NCBI RefSeq assembly: GCF_004402045.1
Contig: NZ_SOMG01000014.1
Coordinates: 1 to 64,000 of the forward strand
Direction of reading: 5' to 3'
DNA: 64,000 nucleotides
Source of the DNA: Lelliottia nimipressuralis
Lineage (GTDB): Bacteria; Pseudomonadota; Gammaproteobacteria; Enterobacterales; Enterobacteriaceae
Positions 8,507 through 19,174 of this stretch are shown one piece after another; positions within the stretch are counted from its first letter, which is position 1; each line of letters starts with the position of its first letter. A program made the translations under genes and the position numbers. A model generated the notes under the pieces. The model ran no database searches. It was not told the DNA's origin and saw only the letters and a program-made list of their open reading frames with translations.

Positions 8507-10375
8507 TTAAATCTCGACCTGCGTCCCTAACTCAATGACGCGGTTAGGCGGGATCTCAAACTGGTCCGGCGCGCGCAGGGCGTTACGCTGCAGGATAAGA
8601 TACAGCTTGCCGCGCAGGCGCAGATACCACGGGCGCTTGCCGATAATCAGCGATTCGTGGGACATAAAGAACGACGTCTCCATCATACGGCAGCTCAGCC
8701 CTTCCAGACCGCAGCGGTGGAACACCTCTTCCACGTTCGGCGTTTCACGCCAGCCGTAGCTCGCCACCACACGCCAGAATGTCGGCGAAAGCTGCTCGAT
8801 TTGTACGCGACGCACGTTGTGAACATACGGCGCATCTTCGGTGCGCAGCGTCAGCAAAATGACGCGTTCGTGCAGCACTTTGTTGTGCTTGAGGTTATGC
8901 ATCAAAGCAAACGGGATCACGTTCAGGGCACGAGACATATACACCGCGGTGCCAGGCACGCGAACCGGCGGTGATTTCTCCAGCGAGGCAATCATCGCCT
9001 CCAGGGAGTTACCGTGCTCATGCATGCGGCGCAGCAGACGGAAACGCTCGCTTTTCCATGTGGTCATGACGATAAACATCACCAGACCCAGCGTCAGCGG
9101 CAGCCAGCCACCGGAGACAATCTTGTCGAGGTTCGCAGAGAACAGCGGCACGTCGATGCACAGGAAGCCCACCAGAATCATCGCCACGAGGAATTTATTC
9201 CAGTGCCAGTTTCGGTACGCCACCGTGGTGGAGAGAAGCGATGTCAGCACCATCGTACCGGTTACCGCAATGCCGTACGCCGCCGCCAGATTGCTGGAGT
9301 GCTCGAAGCTAACGATGACAATGACAACAGCGAAATAGAGCAGCCAGTTAATGAACGGGATGTAAATCTGGCCCGACTCCATCTCTGAGGTATGGATGAT
9401 GCGCATCGGTGAGAGATAACCCAGACGCACGGCCTGGCGCGTCAGAGAAAACACGCCGGAAATCACCGCCTGAGAGGCAATAACGGTCGCCAGCGTCGCC
9501 AGGATCAGCATCGGCACCAGCGCCCAGTCAGGCGCCAGCAGGAAGAATGGGTTCTTAATCGCTTCCGGATTTTTGAGCAACAGCGCACCCTGACCGAAGT
9601 AGTTCAGCACCAGCGACGGCAGTACCACAATAAACCATGCCACACGAATAGGCAGTTTGCCGAAGTGACCCATGTCAGCATACAGCGCTTCAACCCCGGT
9701 GATGGAGAGCACGACCGCCCCCAGCGCCACGAAGGAAACCACTTTGTACTCAAGGAAGAAATGCACTGCCCAGTAGGGGTTCAGCGCGTGCAGCACTTCC
9801 GGGTTAGCAATAATGCTGCGTAAACCAAGCGCCGCCAGGATCAGGAACCAGGCCAGCATAATCGGTGCAAACAGTTTGCCCACCAGCCCTGTACCGTGCT
9901 TCTGGATCATGAACAGCAGCGTCAGGACAATAATGGCCAGCGGAACCACCCATGAATCAAGTTGCGGAGCAATAATCTCCAGCCCCTCTATTGCAGAGAG
10001 CACCGAAATAGCGGGCGTTATCACCACTTCCCCGTAGAAGAAGCTGCCGCCAATCAGGCCAATAATGACCAGCACGGACGTCATTCTGGCCGACGTATTC
10101 CGCCCTGCCAGGGACATCAGGGTCAGGATCCCGCCTTCACCTGCGTTATCAGCACGCATCACGAAGGAGAGATATTTAACAGAAACCACCAGGATCAGCA
10201 GCCAGAAGATGAGTGACAGGAAGCCAAACACGGCATCGCGCTCAACACCAAAGCCAAACTGGCCAGACAGACATTCACGAAGCGTATAAAGCGGGCTGGT
10301 GCCGATATCACCGTAGACAACCCCGATCGCCGCAAGCGTTATTGCGGGTAATGATTGCTTATTATCAGTGCTCAT
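8507..10375 (-). CDS. kup: Low-affinity potassium transporter Kup
   Basis: A 622-residue inner-membrane K+ (and Cs+) uptake system of the KUP/HAK family, thought to be a K+/H+ symporter. About 12 hydrophobic segments occupy residues 10-450; the N-terminal [15 protein letters not shown] signature is present. A cytoplasmic C-terminal domain follows (about 460-622). The length equals E. coli Kup. In E. coli it is used at low pH and high osmolarity. It is transcribed toward rbs from the kup-ravA divergent region (10376-10597). Confidence 0.96.
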   Translation of the reverse strand: MSTDNKQSLPAITLAAIGVVYGDIGTSPLYTLRECLSGQFGFGVERDAVFGFLSLIFWLLILVVSVKYLSFVMRADNAGEGGILTLMSLAGRNTSARMTSVLVIIGLIGGSFFYGEVVITPAISVLSAIEGLEIIAPQLDSWVVPLAIIVLTLLFMIQKHGTGLVGKLFAPIMLAWFLILAALGLRSIIANPEVLHALNPYWAVHFFLEYKVVSFVALGAVVLSITGVEALYADMGHFGKLPIRVAWFIVVLPSLVLNYFGQGALLLKNPEAIKNPFFLLAPDWALVPMLILATLATVIASQAVISGVFSLTRQAVRLGYLSPMRIIHTSEMESGQIYIPFINWLLYFAVVIVIVSFEHSSNLAAAYGIAVTGTMVLTSLLSTTVAYRNWHWNKFLVAMILVGFLCIDVPLFSANLDKIVSGGWLPLTLGLVMFIVMTTWKSERFRLLRRMHEHGNSLEAMIASLEKSPPVRVPGTAVYMSRALNVIPFALMHNLKHNKVLHERVILLTLRTEDAPYVHNVRRVQIEQLSPTFWRVVASYGWRETPNVEEVFHRCGLEGLSCRMMETSFFMSHESLIIGKRPWYLRLRGKLYLILQRNALRAPDQFEIPPNRVIELGTQVEI

Positions 10376-10524
10376 AGACTAGTCTTTTCGTTTAAATAAC
10401 AAATGTGTGCCTAGTCCCTTGGCCCACAAAAAGCGCACAGTATGCACGATTCATTGCAAAATCGTACCCCTAAATGCAACCGCATTAATGTAGCGCAAAG
10501 AAAATTGCGCCGCACTTCAGTCTA

Positions 10525-10553
10525 TTACCAGCCCTGACTGAAACGTCTATACT
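10525..10553 (+). promoter_or_regulatory. Putative ravA promoter
   Basis: TTACCA (10525-10530) and TATACT (10548-10553) are separated by 17 bp, about 45 bases upstream of the ravA ATG. The C just before the -10 (CTATACT) suits sigma-S as well as sigma-70, and E. coli ravA is known to be sigma-S dependent. The assignment is by pattern only. The rest of the 222-bp divergent gap shows nothing else I can call. Confidence 0.55.
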
Positions 10554-10597
10554 CGCTTCAATTGGCCGCCACGACGGCGAAAGGATGCAAAACTATT

Positions 10598-12094
10598 ATG
10601 GCTCACTCACATTTATTAGCAGAAAGAATTTCCCGCCTCAGCGGCGCGCTGGAGAAAGGTCTATTCGAGCGCAGCCACGCCATTCGCCTCTGTTTACTGG
10701 CGGCATTGAGCGGTGAAAGCGTATTTTTGCTGGGTCCACCGGGCATTGCCAAAAGCCTGATTGCCCGCAGATTAAAGTTTGCGTTTCAGAACGCCCGCGC
10801 CTTCGAATACCTCATGACCCGGTTTTCCACCCCAGAAGAAGTTTTTGGCCCGCTCTCCATTCAGGCGCTGAAAGACGAAGGGCGCTACCAGCGTCTGACA
10901 GAAGGGTATCTTCCGGAAGCGGAGATTGTTTTTCTCGATGAAATCTGGAAAGCAGGACCGGCTATTCTGAACACCCTGCTCACGGCGATAAACGAACGCC
11001 GGTTCCGCAACGGCGCCAGTGAAGAGAAAATCCCGATGCGCCTGCTGGTGGCCGCCTCAAACGAACTGCCTGAAGCCGACAGCAGCCTGGAAGCGCTGTA
11101 TGACCGCATGCTGATCCGCCTGTGGCTGGAGAAAGTACAGGATAAATCCAACTTCCGCTCCATGCTGGTCAGCCAGCAGGATGAGAGTGAAAACCCGGTA
11201 TCCGCTTCGCTTCAGGTGACGGATGAGGAGTATCACCAGTGGCAACAGGATATTGGCAAAATCAAACTGCCGGACGCCGTCTTCGAGCTGATCTATCTGC
11301 TACGCCAGCAGCTCGATCTCCTTCCTTCTGCGCCCTATGTCTCCGATCGCCGCTGGAAAAAAGCGATCCGCCTGCTGCAGGCCAGCGCCCTGTTTAGCGG
11401 GCGTGATGCCGTTGCGCCAATCGATCTGATCCTGCTGAAAGACTGCCTCTGGCACGACGCAGAAGGTATGAACCTGATGCAGCAGCAGCTTGACGTTTTG
11501 ATGACCGGACACGCCTGGGGACAGCAGGCAATGCTCAACCAGCTGGGGGCGATTGCCCAGCAGCGCATTCAGCTCCAGCAGCAGCAAAGCGACAAAACCG
11601 CGCTGAAAGTGAATCGCCTGGGGGGAATGTTCGCCCGCAAACCGCACTATGAGCTACCCGCTGAACTGACCAGCCCAACGCTGACGCTGTTGCTCCAGCA
11701 ACCGCTCAAACTGCATGATATGCAGGTGGTGCACGTCTCTATTGAGCGCGAGACGCTGGCACAGTGGCTGGATAAGGGCGGGGAGATCCGTGGAAAGCTC
11801 AACGGCATCGGTTTCGCACAGCCGCTGAATATGGAAGTGGACAGCAGCCAGCATCTGGTGATCCGCGACGTAAGCCTGCAGGGCTCGCGTCTTGCCCTTC
11901 CAGGAACCGCCTCTGACAGCGTCCCCGACGCGATTAAACAGCAGCTGGAAGCCCTGGATACAGAATGGCACCAGCAGCACACCCGCTTTAGCGAACAGCA
12001 AAAATGCCTCTTTATTCATAGCGACTGGTTAGGTCGCATCGAAGCCAGCCTGCAGGATGTAAGTGCACAGATCAAACAGGCGCGTCAATGCTAA
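10598..12094 (+). CDS. ravA: MoxR-family AAA+ ATPase RavA
   Basis: A 498-residue cytoplasmic AAA+ ATPase. Walker A-type loop GPPGIAKS is at residues 46-53, Walker B VFLDEIW near 111-117 and a sensor region [11 protein letters not shown] follows. The C-terminal part (about 330-440) corresponds to the LARA domain that, in E. coli, binds the inducible lysine decarboxylase LdcI. ATG 10598 ([10 protein letters not shown]) gives the E. coli length; an upstream TTG extension is not conserved. It overlaps viaA by 7 bases. With ViaA it modulates respiratory complexes and aminoglycoside sensitivity in E. coli. Confidence 0.95.
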   Translation: MAHSHLLAERISRLSGALEKGLFERSHAIRLCLLAALSGESVFLLGPPGIAKSLIARRLKFAFQNARAFEYLMTRFSTPEEVFGPLSIQALKDEGRYQRLTEGYLPEAEIVFLDEIWKAGPAILNTLLTAINERRFRNGASEEKIPMRLLVAASNELPEADSSLEALYDRMLIRLWLEKVQDKSNFRSMLVSQQDESENPVSASLQVTDEEYHQWQQDIGKIKLPDAVFELIYLLRQQLDLLPSAPYVSDRRWKKAIRLLQASALFSGRDAVAPIDLILLKDCLWHDAEGMNLMQQQLDVLMTGHAWGQQAMLNQLGAIAQQRIQLQQQQSDKTALKVNRLGGMFARKPHYELPAELTSPTLTLLLQQPLKLHDMQVVHVSIERETLAQWLDKGGEIRGKLNGIGFAQPLNMEVDSSQHLVIRDVSLQGSRLALPGTASDSVPDAIKQQLEALDTEWHQQHTRFSEQQKCLFIHSDWLGRIEASLQDVSAQIKQARQC

Positions 12095-13539
12095 CTCTGG
12101 ATACACTTAACGTTATGCTGGCCGTCAGCGAAGAAGGGTTGATCGAAGAGGTGGTCATTACCCTTCTGGCTTCACCGCAGCTGGCAGCCTTCTTTGAAAA
12201 ATTCCCGAAGCTTAAAAAAGCGATGACGGACGATCTGCCGCGCTGGCGGGAAAATCTGCGCCAGCGGTTCAAAGAGACCGAGGTTCCGCCAGAGTTAACG
12301 GACGAGGTAGCCTGCTATCAGCAGTGCCAGCGCCTTTCCACGTCGCAGTTTATCGTCCAGCTCCCGCAAACCCTGACGTTGCTCGATAAAGTACATTCCC
12401 CTTTTGCCAGCCAGGCCCGAGCGCTGGTCACGGATAACGCTACCTTTACCCCCGCACTGCATACCCTCTTTTTACAGCGCTGGCGTCTCAGCCTGGTGGT
12501 TCAGGCCACGACCCTAAACCAGCAACTGCTGGATGAAGAGCGTGAACAGCTGCTGAGTGAAGTTCAGGAACGCATGACCTTAAGCGGCCAGCTGGAACAG
12601 GTGCTGGTGGAAAATGAGAACGCCGCAGGGCGTCTCTGGGATATGAGCGCCGGTCAGCTTCGGCGCGGGGATTATCAGCTGATCGTCAAGTACGGCGATT
12701 TTCTGGCGCAGCAGCCCGAGCTGATGAAGCTTGCAGAACAGCTGGGACGTTCAAGGGAGGCAAAGTCGGTCCCAAAGAAAGATGCCCCGATGGAAACTTT
12801 CCGCACTCTGGTGCGCGAACCGGCTACCGTGCCCGAACAGGTGGACGGGCTTCAGCAGAGCGATGACATTTTGCGTCTGCTGCCCACGGAGCTGAGCACG
12901 CTCGGGATGACCGAGCTGGAGTATGAATTTTACCGTCGGCTGGTGGAAAAGCAGCTCCTCACCTACCGGCTGCACGGCGAAGCCTGGCGCGAGAAGCTCA
13001 GCCAGCGGCCGGTCGTTCATCAGGATTTTGATGAACAACCGCGCGGGCCATTCATTGTTTGTGTGGATACGTCCGGATCGATGGGCGGGTTTAACGAACA
13101 GTGTGCAAAGGCGTTCTGTCTGGCTCTGATGCGCGTGGCCCTCGCCGATCGCCGTCGCTGCTTCATTATGCTTTTCTCCAGCGAAGTGGTGGGTTATGAA
13201 CTGACGAACCAGCAGGGACTCGAACAGGCGATCCGCTTTTTAAGCCAGCGTTTTCGCGGTGGTACCGATCTGGCCAGCTGCTTTCGCAGCATCGTTGAGC
13301 GGATGCAGGGGGGCGACTGGTACGACGCTGACGCGGTGGTGATTTCTGATTTTATTGCCCAGCGACTGCCGGATGACGTGGTCAATAAAGTGAAGGAGTT
13401 ACAGCGGGTGCATCAGCACCGTTTTCATGCAGTGGCAATGTCCTCCCATGGAAAACCCGGCATCATGCGCATCTTCGATCATATCTGGCGCTTTGATACC
13501 GGGTTGCGTAGCCGCCTGCTCAGACGCTGGCAGCGTTAG
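12088..13539 (+). CDS. viaA: von Willebrand factor A domain protein ViaA
   Basis: A 483-residue partner of RavA. The N-terminal two thirds are helical; a C-terminal VWA domain starts near residue 320. Its MIDAS motif D327-T-S-G-S331 is followed by the conserved Thr (GGTDL) and Asp (ISDF) of the metal site. The start lies inside the ravA 3' end. It ends directly against the convergent asnA stop (13539/13540) with no spacer, so any transcription terminator must lie inside a coding region. Confidence 0.95.
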   Translation: MLTLDTLNVMLAVSEEGLIEEVVITLLASPQLAAFFEKFPKLKKAMTDDLPRWRENLRQRFKETEVPPELTDEVACYQQCQRLSTSQFIVQLPQTLTLLDKVHSPFASQARALVTDNATFTPALHTLFLQRWRLSLVVQATTLNQQLLDEEREQLLSEVQERMTLSGQLEQVLVENENAAGRLWDMSAGQLRRGDYQLIVKYGDFLAQQPELMKLAEQLGRSREAKSVPKKDAPMETFRTLVREPATVPEQVDGLQQSDDILRLLPTELSTLGMTELEYEFYRRLVEKQLLTYRLHGEAWREKLSQRPVVHQDFDEQPRGPFIVCVDTSGSMGGFNEQCAKAFCLALMRVALADRRRCFIMLFSSEVVGYELTNQQGLEQAIRFLSQRFRGGTDLASCFRSIVERMQGGDWYDADAVVISDFIAQRLPDDVVNKVKELQRVHQHRFHAVAMSSHGKPGIMRIFDHIWRFDTGLRSRLLRRWQR

Positions 13540-14532
13540 TTACAGAAGAGAGCCGACGCTTTCGCGAACCTGCTGCGGCCAGACACCACACTGAACCTGA
13601 CCGATATGCGGTAACTGAAGCAACAGCATGGTCAGGCGGGACTGGCCGATACCGCCACCTATCGTCTGTGGCATTTCACCGCGCAGCAGCGCCTGGTGCC
13701 ACTCTAGCTTGAGACGATCTTCATCGCCGGTGACCGCCAGCTGGCGCTTCAGCGCGTCAGCATCCACGCGGATCCCCATAGAAGAAAGCTCGAATGCGTC
13801 TTCCAGTACCGGGTTCCAGACCAGAATATCGCCGTTCAGACCGGCAAATTCTCCCTCACCCGCAGTGCTCCAGTCATCATAATCCGGCGCACGAACGTCG
13901 TGACGTTTGCCATCAGACAGTTTGCCGCCGATCCCAATCAGGAACACGGCACCTAATTCTTTGGCGATCGCACGCTCACGGCCTTTGGCATCCAGATCCG
14001 GGAAACGGCTCAGCAGTTCCTGGCTGTGGACAAAGTGGATCGACTCCGGCAGGAACGGTGCCAGGCCAAACTCTTTGCTTACTGCCGCTTCGGTCGCTTT
14101 GATTCCGGCGTAGATCGCCTCAACGGTAGATTTCAGCGTACCGACGTGGCGCTCACCGTCACCCATTACGCGCTCCCAGTCCCACTGGTCAACGTAAACG
14201 GAATGAATCGGAGACAGGCGGTCTTCATCGGGGCGAAGGGCCTTCATGTGCGTGTAGAGCCCTTCGCCCGCGCTGAAGTCGTGTTGTCCCAGGGTTTGAC
14301 GCTTCCATTTCGCAAGGGAGTGGACCACTTCGAACTGGGCGTCTGGCAATGTTTTCACTTTTACCTGTACCGCTTTTTCGCATCCAGAGAGGTTATCCTG
14401 CGTCCCGTCGCCCACACGGCTGAGAATAGGTGCCTGAACTTCAATCAGACCCAGCTTGTCTTCCAGCTGGCGAGAAAAATGGGATTTAACGAAATTGATC
14501 TGGCGTTGTTTTGCGATGTAAGCGGTTTTCAT
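13540..14532 (-). CDS. asnA: Aspartate-ammonia ligase AsnA
   Basis: A 330-residue asparagine synthetase (ammonia-dependent, AMP-forming), a class II aminoacyl-tRNA-synthetase-like cytoplasmic enzyme. Conserved stretches include the N-terminal [29 protein letters not shown] and the C-terminal [14 protein letters not shown] motif 3-like segment with its Arg. The length equals E. coli AsnA. It is divergent from asnC, its activator in E. coli, across a 151-bp region. Confidence 0.96.
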   Translation of the reverse strand: MKTAYIAKQRQINFVKSHFSRQLEDKLGLIEVQAPILSRVGDGTQDNLSGCEKAVQVKVKTLPDAQFEVVHSLAKWKRQTLGQHDFSAGEGLYTHMKALRPDEDRLSPIHSVYVDQWDWERVMGDGERHVGTLKSTVEAIYAGIKATEAAVSKEFGLAPFLPESIHFVHSQELLSRFPDLDAKGRERAIAKELGAVFLIGIGGKLSDGKRHDVRAPDYDDWSTAGEGEFAGLNGDILVWNPVLEDAFELSSMGIRVDADALKRQLAVTGDEDRLKLEWHQALLRGEMPQTIGGGIGQSRLTMLLLQLPHIGQVQCGVWPQQVRESVGSLL

Positions 14533-14622
14533 TATTTATACTCCTGCGTCCTGTTGGTATTGATTAAGCAACAGAAATGGCACCTTATTCAATAACCCAT
14601 CAACAAAAAGCCACCTTCACTT

Positions 14623-14650
14623 TTGATTCGCTAAAATTAGACGCTAGAAT
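14623..14650 (+). promoter_or_regulatory. Putative asnC promoter
   Basis: TTGATT (14623-14628) and TAGAAT (14645-14650) are separated by 16 bp, 33 bases before the asnC ATG. In E. coli AsnC represses its own promoter and activates the divergent asnA from this region. Confidence 0.6.
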
Positions 14651-14683
14651 AGAGTGATTCATTAATCTTCATAAGAAAAAGCT

Positions 14684-15142
14684 ATGGAAAATTATCAGAT
14701 CGACAATCTCGACCGCGGCATTCTGGAGGCGTTAATGGCCAATGCCCGTACCGCCTATGCCGAACTGGCGAAACAGTTTGGCGTTAGCCCGGGAACCATT
14801 CACGTTCGCGTAGAGAAGATGAAGCAGGCGGGGATCATTACCGGCGCACGCATTGACGTCAGTCCTAAGCAGCTGGGGTACGACGTCTGCTGCTTCATCG
14901 GCATCATTCTAAAAAGCGCTAAAGACTACCCCTCCGCCCTGGCGAAGCTAAACGCGCTGGATGAAGTCACCGAGGCGTACTACACCACCGGTCACTACAG
15001 CATCTTTATTAAGGTCATGTGCCGATCCATCGACGCCCTCCAGCAGGTACTTATCAACAAGATCCAAACAATCGATGAAATTCAGTCCACCGAGACACTG
15101 ATCTCTCTGCAAAACCCGATCATGCGTACCATCCGCCCGTGA
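14684..15142 (+). CDS. asnC: Asparagine-responsive regulator AsnC (Lrp/AsnC family)
   Basis: A 152-residue regulator. An N-terminal winged helix-turn-helix (AYAELAKQFGVSPGTIHVRVEKM, about residues 24-46) is followed by a RAM/AsnC ligand-binding domain (about 70-140, including the VTEAYYTTGHYSIF strand-turn). In E. coli it activates asnA when asparagine is low. Transcription runs toward mioC and oriC, so readthrough from asnC can enter the origin region. Confidence 0.96.
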   Translation: MENYQIDNLDRGILEALMANARTAYAELAKQFGVSPGTIHVRVEKMKQAGIITGARIDVSPKQLGYDVCCFIGIILKSAKDYPSALAKLNALDEVTEAYYTTGHYSIFIKVMCRSIDALQQVLINKIQTIDEIQSTETLISLQNPIMRTIRP

Positions 15143-15163
15143 TCGGGCAAATTCATTCCCACA

Positions 15164-15203
15164 TTTTCCACAGGTAGATCCCAGCTCGTTCACAGCGTAC
15201 AAT
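15164..15203 (+). promoter_or_regulatory. mioC promoter region with DnaA box
   Basis: TTTTCCACA (15164-15172) matches the DnaA box consensus TTATCCACA at 8 of 9 positions. TACAAT (15198-15203) is a plausible -10, 29 bases before the mioC ATG; the -35 is poor. In E. coli DnaA represses mioC transcription at such boxes, which affects transcription through oriC. Confidence 0.7.
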
Positions 15204-15232
15204 GGCCCCCTCTTTATCTGGGCGAGCGATCA

Positions 15233-15682
15233 ATGGCGGACATTACCCTTATCAGCGGCAGCACCCTTGGCGGTGCGGAATACGTAGCGGAACATCTGGC
15301 TGAAAAGCTGGAAGATGCGGGCTTTTCCACACAAACCCTGCACGGCCCGTTGCTTGAAGATCTCCCGGCTGACGGGGTCTGGCTGTTGATCACCTCCACG
15401 CACGGCGCGGGCGATCTTCCGGATAATCTGCAACCTTTATATGACGAACTGCTTGAACAGCAGCCCGACCTGTCAAACGTCCGTTTTGGCGCAGTGGGGA
15501 TCGGCAGCCGTGAATATGACACCTTTTGCGGGGCAATAGAGAAAGTCGAAGCCGCTGTCACCTCTTGCGGAGCAAAACAGCTGGGTGAAACGCTCAAGAT
15601 CAACATCCTCGATCATGACATTCCGGAGGATCCAGCCGAGATCTGGCTCGCGGAATGGAAAAATTTACTCAAAAACGATTAA
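15233..15682 (+). CDS. mioC: Flavodoxin-like protein MioC
   Basis: A 149-residue FMN-binding flavodoxin fold protein. The phosphate loop GSTLGGAEYVA is near residues 9-19; other flavin-contacting segments are STHGAGDLPDN and GIGSREYDTFCGA. E. coli MioC has been linked to electron supply for biotin synthase, though its main fame is as the origin-proximal transcription unit. The stop lies 2 bases before the first oriC GATC site, so mioC transcripts run into oriC. Confidence 0.94.
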   Translation: MADITLISGSTLGGAEYVAEHLAEKLEDAGFSTQTLHGPLLEDLPADGVWLLITSTHGAGDLPDNLQPLYDELLEQQPDLSNVRFGAVGIGSREYDTFCGAIEKVEAAVTSCGAKQLGETLKINILDHDIPEDPAEIWLAEWKNLLKND

Positions 15683-15698
15683 AGATCGCGCGAACAGA

Positions 15699-15707
15699 TG
15701 TGGATAA
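15699..15707 (-). other. oriC DnaA box R4
   Basis: TGTGGATAA on the plus strand, i.e. the perfect consensus TTATCCACA on the minus strand. It is the outermost high-affinity box, opposite the unwinding element. Confidence 0.92.
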
Positions 15708-15737
15708 CTCTGGTTAAAAGCTCGTATTAACCCGTAG

Positions 15738-15746
15738 TTATCCCAA
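15738..15746 (+). other. oriC DnaA box R3 (diverged)
   Basis: TTATCCCAA in the position and flanks (GTAG before, GAAC after) of E. coli R3. It differs from consensus TTATCCACA at two positions. R3 is a weak box in E. coli as well. Confidence 0.7.
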
Positions 15747-15772
15747 GAACAACTGCCGCTTAGTTTTTGTCC

Positions 15773-15781
15773 TGTGTATAA
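15773..15781 (-). other. oriC DnaA box R2
   Basis: TGTGTATAA on the plus strand, i.e. TTATACACA on the minus strand, identical to the E. coli R2 sequence as known. Confidence 0.88.
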
Positions 15782-15847
15782 AGTCGCGATCTGATCCCAG
15801 CTTATACTGTCCAGGATCACCGATCATTCACAGCAAACGATCCTTTC

Positions 15848-15860
15848 TAACCTCATGATC
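15848..15860 (-). other. Putative IHF site in oriC
   Basis: The minus strand reads GATCATGAGGTTA, 11 of 13 against the IHF consensus WATCAANNNNTTR. It lies between boxes R1 and R2, where IHF bends E. coli oriC. Confidence 0.6.
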
Positions 15861-15878
15861 TTCTTTATGAGATCGGAC

Positions 15879-15887
15879 TTATCCACA
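15879..15887 (+). other. oriC DnaA box R1
   Basis: Perfect consensus TTATCCACA, 13 bases from the AT-rich unwinding region. This is the box next to the duplex unwinding element. Confidence 0.93.
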
Positions 15888-15900
15888 CAGGTTCGCGATC

Positions 15901-15944
15901 CTAATAAGAGATCACAATAGAACAGATCTCTAAATAAAAAGATC
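15901..15944 (-). other. oriC duplex unwinding element (three 13-mers)
   Basis: On the minus strand three GATCT-initiated AT-rich 13-mers are seen: GATCTTTTTATTT (15944-15932, L), GATCTGTTCTATT (15928-15916, M) and GATCTCTTATTAG (15913-15901, R). M and R equal the E. coli elements as known and L is close. This is where the duplex opens and DnaB is loaded. Confidence 0.92.
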
Positions 15945-15973
15945 TTCTTTTTAATAGCCCAGGATCCCAATGC

Positions 15974-16002
15974 TTTCTCGAAAGACTAAAGTTGAGTAGA
16001 AT
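15974..16002 (+). promoter_or_regulatory. Putative mnmG (gidA) promoter
   Basis: TAGAAT (15997-16002) forms a -10 with a weak TTTCTC -35 (15974-15979) at 17 bp. Transcription would move away from oriC; in E. coli gidA transcription next to the unwinding element aids initiation. Confidence 0.55.
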
Positions 16003-16056
16003 CCACGGCCCGGGCTTCAATCCATTTTCATACCGCTTTATGCGAGGCAGACCACC

Positions 16057-17946
16057 ATGTTTTATCAGGATCCTTTTGACGTCATCATCATTGGCGGGGG
16101 TCATGCAGGCACTGAGGCCGCAATGGCCGCAGCGCGTATGGGTCAGCAGACCCTGCTTTTGACACACAATATCGACACGCTGGGACAAATGTCCTGTAAT
16201 CCGGCGATTGGCGGCATTGGGAAAGGACACCTGGTAAAAGAAGTGGATGCACTTGGCGGCCTGATGGCGAAAGCGATCGATCAGGCTGGCATTCAGTTTA
16301 GGATACTAAACGCGAGTAAAGGTCCCGCCGTACGTGCGACCCGTGCTCAGGCAGACCGCGTGCTTTACCGTCAGGCTGTGCGTACCGCCCTGGAGAACCA
16401 GCCTAACCTGATGATCTTCCAGCAGGCTGTTGAAGATCTTATCGTTGAGAACGATCGCGTCGTGGGTGCCGTGACCCAGATGGGCCTCAAATTCCGCGCG
16501 AAAGCCGTGGTGCTGACTGTGGGCACATTCCTGGACGGTAAAATTCATATCGGTCTGGATAACTACAGCGGTGGCCGTGCTGGCGATCCACCGTCTATTC
16601 CACTGTCTCGCCGTCTGCGCGAACTGCCACTGCGCGTTAGCCGCCTGAAAACAGGCACGCCTCCGCGAATTGATGCGCGCACCATTGATTTCAGCGTGCT
16701 GGCGCAACAGCACGGTGATAACCCAATGCCGGTCTTCTCGTTTATGGGCAATGCGGCGCAGCATCCGCAGCAGGTTCCGTGCTACATCACGCACACCAAT
16801 GAGAAAACCCATGATGTGATCCGCAATAACCTCGATCGCAGCCCAATGTACGCAGGAGTGATCGAAGGGATCGGCCCACGATACTGTCCGTCGATCGAAG
16901 ACAAAGTGATGCGCTTTGCCGATCGTAACCAGCACCAGATCTTCCTGGAGCCTGAAGGACTGACGTCCAACGAAATTTACCCGAACGGTATCTCCACCAG
17001 CCTGCCGTTCGATGTGCAGATGCAAATTGTTCGCTCAATGCAGGGTATGGAGAATGCGAAAATCGTTCGCCCTGGCTACGCTATTGAGTACGATTTCTTC
17101 GATCCACGTGACCTGAAGCCGACCCTGGAGAGCAAATTCATCCACGGTCTGTTCTTCGCGGGTCAGATTAATGGCACCACCGGCTACGAAGAAGCGGCTG
17201 CACAGGGTCTGCTTGCCGGTTTGAATGCCGCACGTTTCTCAGCCGAGAAAGAGGGCTGGGCACCGGGTCGTTCTCAGGCCTATCTGGGCGTGCTGGTTGA
17301 CGATCTCTGCACCCTGGGTACCAAAGAACCGTACCGTATGTTTACCTCTCGCGCAGAATATCGCCTGATGCTGCGTGAAGATAACGCCGACCTGCGTCTG
17401 ACCGAAATGGGACGTGAGCTGGGTCTGGTCGATGACGAGCGCTGGGCGCGCTTCAACGAGAAGCTGGAACGCATTGAACAGGAACGTCAGCGCCTGAAAA
17501 CGACATGGGTGAATCCACAGGCGGAAACCGCAGCTGAAGTGAACGCTCACTTGACTGCGCCGCTCTCGCGTGAAGCCAGCGGTGAAGATTTGCTGCGTCG
17601 CCCTGAAGTCACCTACGAGAATCTGGTAAAACTGAGCGCATTCGCGCCAGGCCTGGATGACGCTGAAGCGGCAGAGCAGGTTGAGATTCAGGTGAAATAC
17701 GAAGGTTACATCGCGCGTCAGCAGGATGAGATTGAAAAACAGCAGCGCAACGAAAATACGCTGCTGCCGGAAATGCTGGACTACCGTCAGGTAACAGGCC
17801 TTTCCAACGAAGTCATCGCCAAGCTGAACGATCATAAACCGGTATCAATCGGCCAGGCGTCCCGCATCTCGGGCGTTACCCCCGCGGCGATTTCGATCCT
17901 GCTGGTATGGCTGAAAAAGCAAGGTATGCTGCGCCGCAGCGCGTAA
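16057..17946 (+). CDS. mnmG: tRNA uridine-34 modification enzyme MnmG (GidA)
   Basis: A 629-residue FAD/NAD-dependent protein. With MnmE it installs the carboxymethylaminomethyl group on wobble U34 of several tRNAs. The Rossmann FAD loop [19 protein letters not shown] lies at residues 9-27. The family signature [11 protein letters not shown] and the C-terminal helical MnmE-binding region (about 550-629, ending in [18 protein letters not shown]) are present. The length equals E. coli MnmG. It is first of an mnmG-rsmG unit starting beside oriC; its partner mnmE is at 40649. Confidence 0.97.
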   Translation: MFYQDPFDVIIIGGGHAGTEAAMAAARMGQQTLLLTHNIDTLGQMSCNPAIGGIGKGHLVKEVDALGGLMAKAIDQAGIQFRILNASKGPAVRATRAQADRVLYRQAVRTALENQPNLMIFQQAVEDLIVENDRVVGAVTQMGLKFRAKAVVLTVGTFLDGKIHIGLDNYSGGRAGDPPSIPLSRRLRELPLRVSRLKTGTPPRIDARTIDFSVLAQQHGDNPMPVFSFMGNAAQHPQQVPCYITHTNEKTHDVIRNNLDRSPMYAGVIEGIGPRYCPSIEDKVMRFADRNQHQIFLEPEGLTSNEIYPNGISTSLPFDVQMQIVRSMQGMENAKIVRPGYAIEYDFFDPRDLKPTLESKFIHGLFFAGQINGTTGYEEAAAQGLLAGLNAARFSAEKEGWAPGRSQAYLGVLVDDLCTLGTKEPYRMFTSRAEYRLMLREDNADLRLTEMGRELGLVDDERWARFNEKLERIEQERQRLKTTWVNPQAETAAEVNAHLTAPLSREASGEDLLRRPEVTYENLVKLSAFAPGLDDAEAAEQVEIQVKYEGYIARQQDEIEKQQRNENTLLPEMLDYRQVTGLSNEVIAKLNDHKPVSIGQASRISGVTPAAISILLVWLKKQGMLRRSA

Positions 17947-17958
17947 CATGTGTAATTC

Positions 17959-18026
17959 GCCCGGTGGCGCTGCGCTACCGGGCCTACAGAACTCCGTAGG
18001 GCGGGTAAGCGAAGCGCCACCCGCCA
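17959..18026. repeat. Paired REP elements (BIME) between mnmG and rsmG
   Basis: Two inverted palindromic units: GCCCGGT/ACCGGGC (17959-17983) and GGCGGGT/ACCCGCC (18000-18025), with CCTAC and GTAGG between them in head-to-head order. The second shares the AAGCGAAGCGCC core of other units in the window. They fill most of the 106-bp gap and likely act on mRNA stability. Confidence 0.85.
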
Positions 18027-18052
18027 CTTAAGTCTCTCAACAGGTATTCACC

Positions 18053-18676
18053 GTGCTTAATAAACTCTCTCGTCTGCTGGATCTGGCAGGTATTTCGCTC
18101 ACCGATCACCAGAAAAATCAGCTGGTGGCCTATGTCGATATGCTGAACAAATGGAACAAAGCGTACAACCTGACGTCTGTTCGCGACCCCAACGAGATGC
18201 TGATTCGCCATATTCTCGATAGCATCGTGGTTGCGCCGTATCTGAAAGGTGAGCGTTTTATCGACGTGGGTACGGGCCCTGGTCTGCCGGGCGTTCCGCT
18301 GTCGATTGTTCGACCTGAGAGCCATTTCACACTGCTGGATAGCCTTGGCAAGCGCGTACGCTTTTTACGTCAGGTACAGCATGAATTGAAGCTTGAGAAC
18401 ATCACGCCTGTGCAGAGCAGGGTAGAGGAGTTCCCGGCGGAGCCGCCGTTTGACGGTGTTATCAGCCGCGCGTTTGCTTCACTCAATGATATGGTGAGCT
18501 GGTGTAAGCATTTGCCCGCAGAAAATGGCCGCTTCTATGCGCTGAAAGGGCAGTTGCCAGGTGAAGAAATTGAACAGCTTCCGGACGGTTTCGCTGTTGA
18601 ATCCATCGAGAAATTAAACATTCCTCAGCTCGATGGGGAACGTCATCTGGTGATAATTAAGCCAAACAATTTTTAA
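18053..18676 (+). CDS. rsmG: 16S rRNA m7G527 methyltransferase RsmG (GidB)
   Basis: A 207-residue SAM-dependent methyltransferase that modifies G527 of 16S rRNA; loss gives low-level streptomycin resistance in E. coli. The SAM loop is [17 protein letters not shown] (about residues 67-83), followed by [12 protein letters not shown]. The start is GTG at 18053, as in E. coli (MLNKLSRLL). It follows mnmG after a pair of REP units. Confidence 0.96.
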   Translation: MLNKLSRLLDLAGISLTDHQKNQLVAYVDMLNKWNKAYNLTSVRDPNEMLIRHILDSIVVAPYLKGERFIDVGTGPGLPGVPLSIVRPESHFTLLDSLGKRVRFLRQVQHELKLENITPVQSRVEEFPAEPPFDGVISRAFASLNDMVSWCKHLPAENGRFYALKGQLPGEEIEQLPDGFAVESIEKLNIPQLDGERHLVIIKPNNF

Positions 18677-19174
18677 AAAATTAATAAAAAATGTGGAATT
18701 TGTGCTGTTCTTACCATGTTAAAAAACAGCACAACTACCGGGGATTTACCGGTGAGCTTTTAACCTCTTTTTCACTAAGGTTTTTCTTACGGTTAACGTA
18801 GTGGCTATTATTTACCGTGAAGATAGTCATCTGTGAAAATATAAGTCTGCTAAAAGTGGAAGGCAGCAACCAGAATGGAATGTTAATTATTTATTAAGAA
18901 TGTCAATAAAAGGTTTTTATTGTGTACCGGGCTGTTTTGAAAATAGTTACGACGTTTTGCGTTTAATTTCATAAAGATAAATTTATGCGATCTGCGTCTT
19001 TGATAAATACAACCTTATCGCAAATGTGTGTTTTGTGATCTCGTGCACGCTTTATCGTCAACGTTTTCGCGCTGTTTGCAGTTTTGGTCGAAGGTTTGCG
19101 CTTTCAGCGAAAGTTAAAAAATAGCGGTGGGGAAAAATATTTAAACATTTATTCACCTTTTCGCTACTTAATGT
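18677..19174. other. Long AT-rich intergenic region upstream of atpI
   Basis: About 500 bases without a credible gene. A weak dyad ACCGG/CCGGT (18737-18753) followed by CTTTT could end the mnmG-rsmG transcript. TGTGA-N6-GCACG (19034-19049) is a one-sided CRP-like match. The rest is AT-rich with runs such as TTAATTATTTATTAAG near 18881-18896, which could bind nucleoid proteins. No open reading frame here looks conserved. Confidence 0.6.

Larger units (their letters stand above)
15684..15966. other. oriC: Chromosomal replication origin oriC
   Basis: Thirteen GATC sites fall in this interval (starts at 15684, 15788, 15793, 15815, 15822, 15839, 15857, 15871, 15897, 15910, 15925, 15941 and 15963). 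Four DnaA boxes in the arrangement of E. coli R4-R3-R2-R1 precede an AT-rich unwinding region. It is flanked by mioC and mnmG (gidA) exactly as in E. coli. This is the site of DnaA-driven initiation and of Dam/SeqA sequestration. It is read here in the reverse sense to the usual E. coli map. Confidence 0.97.
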
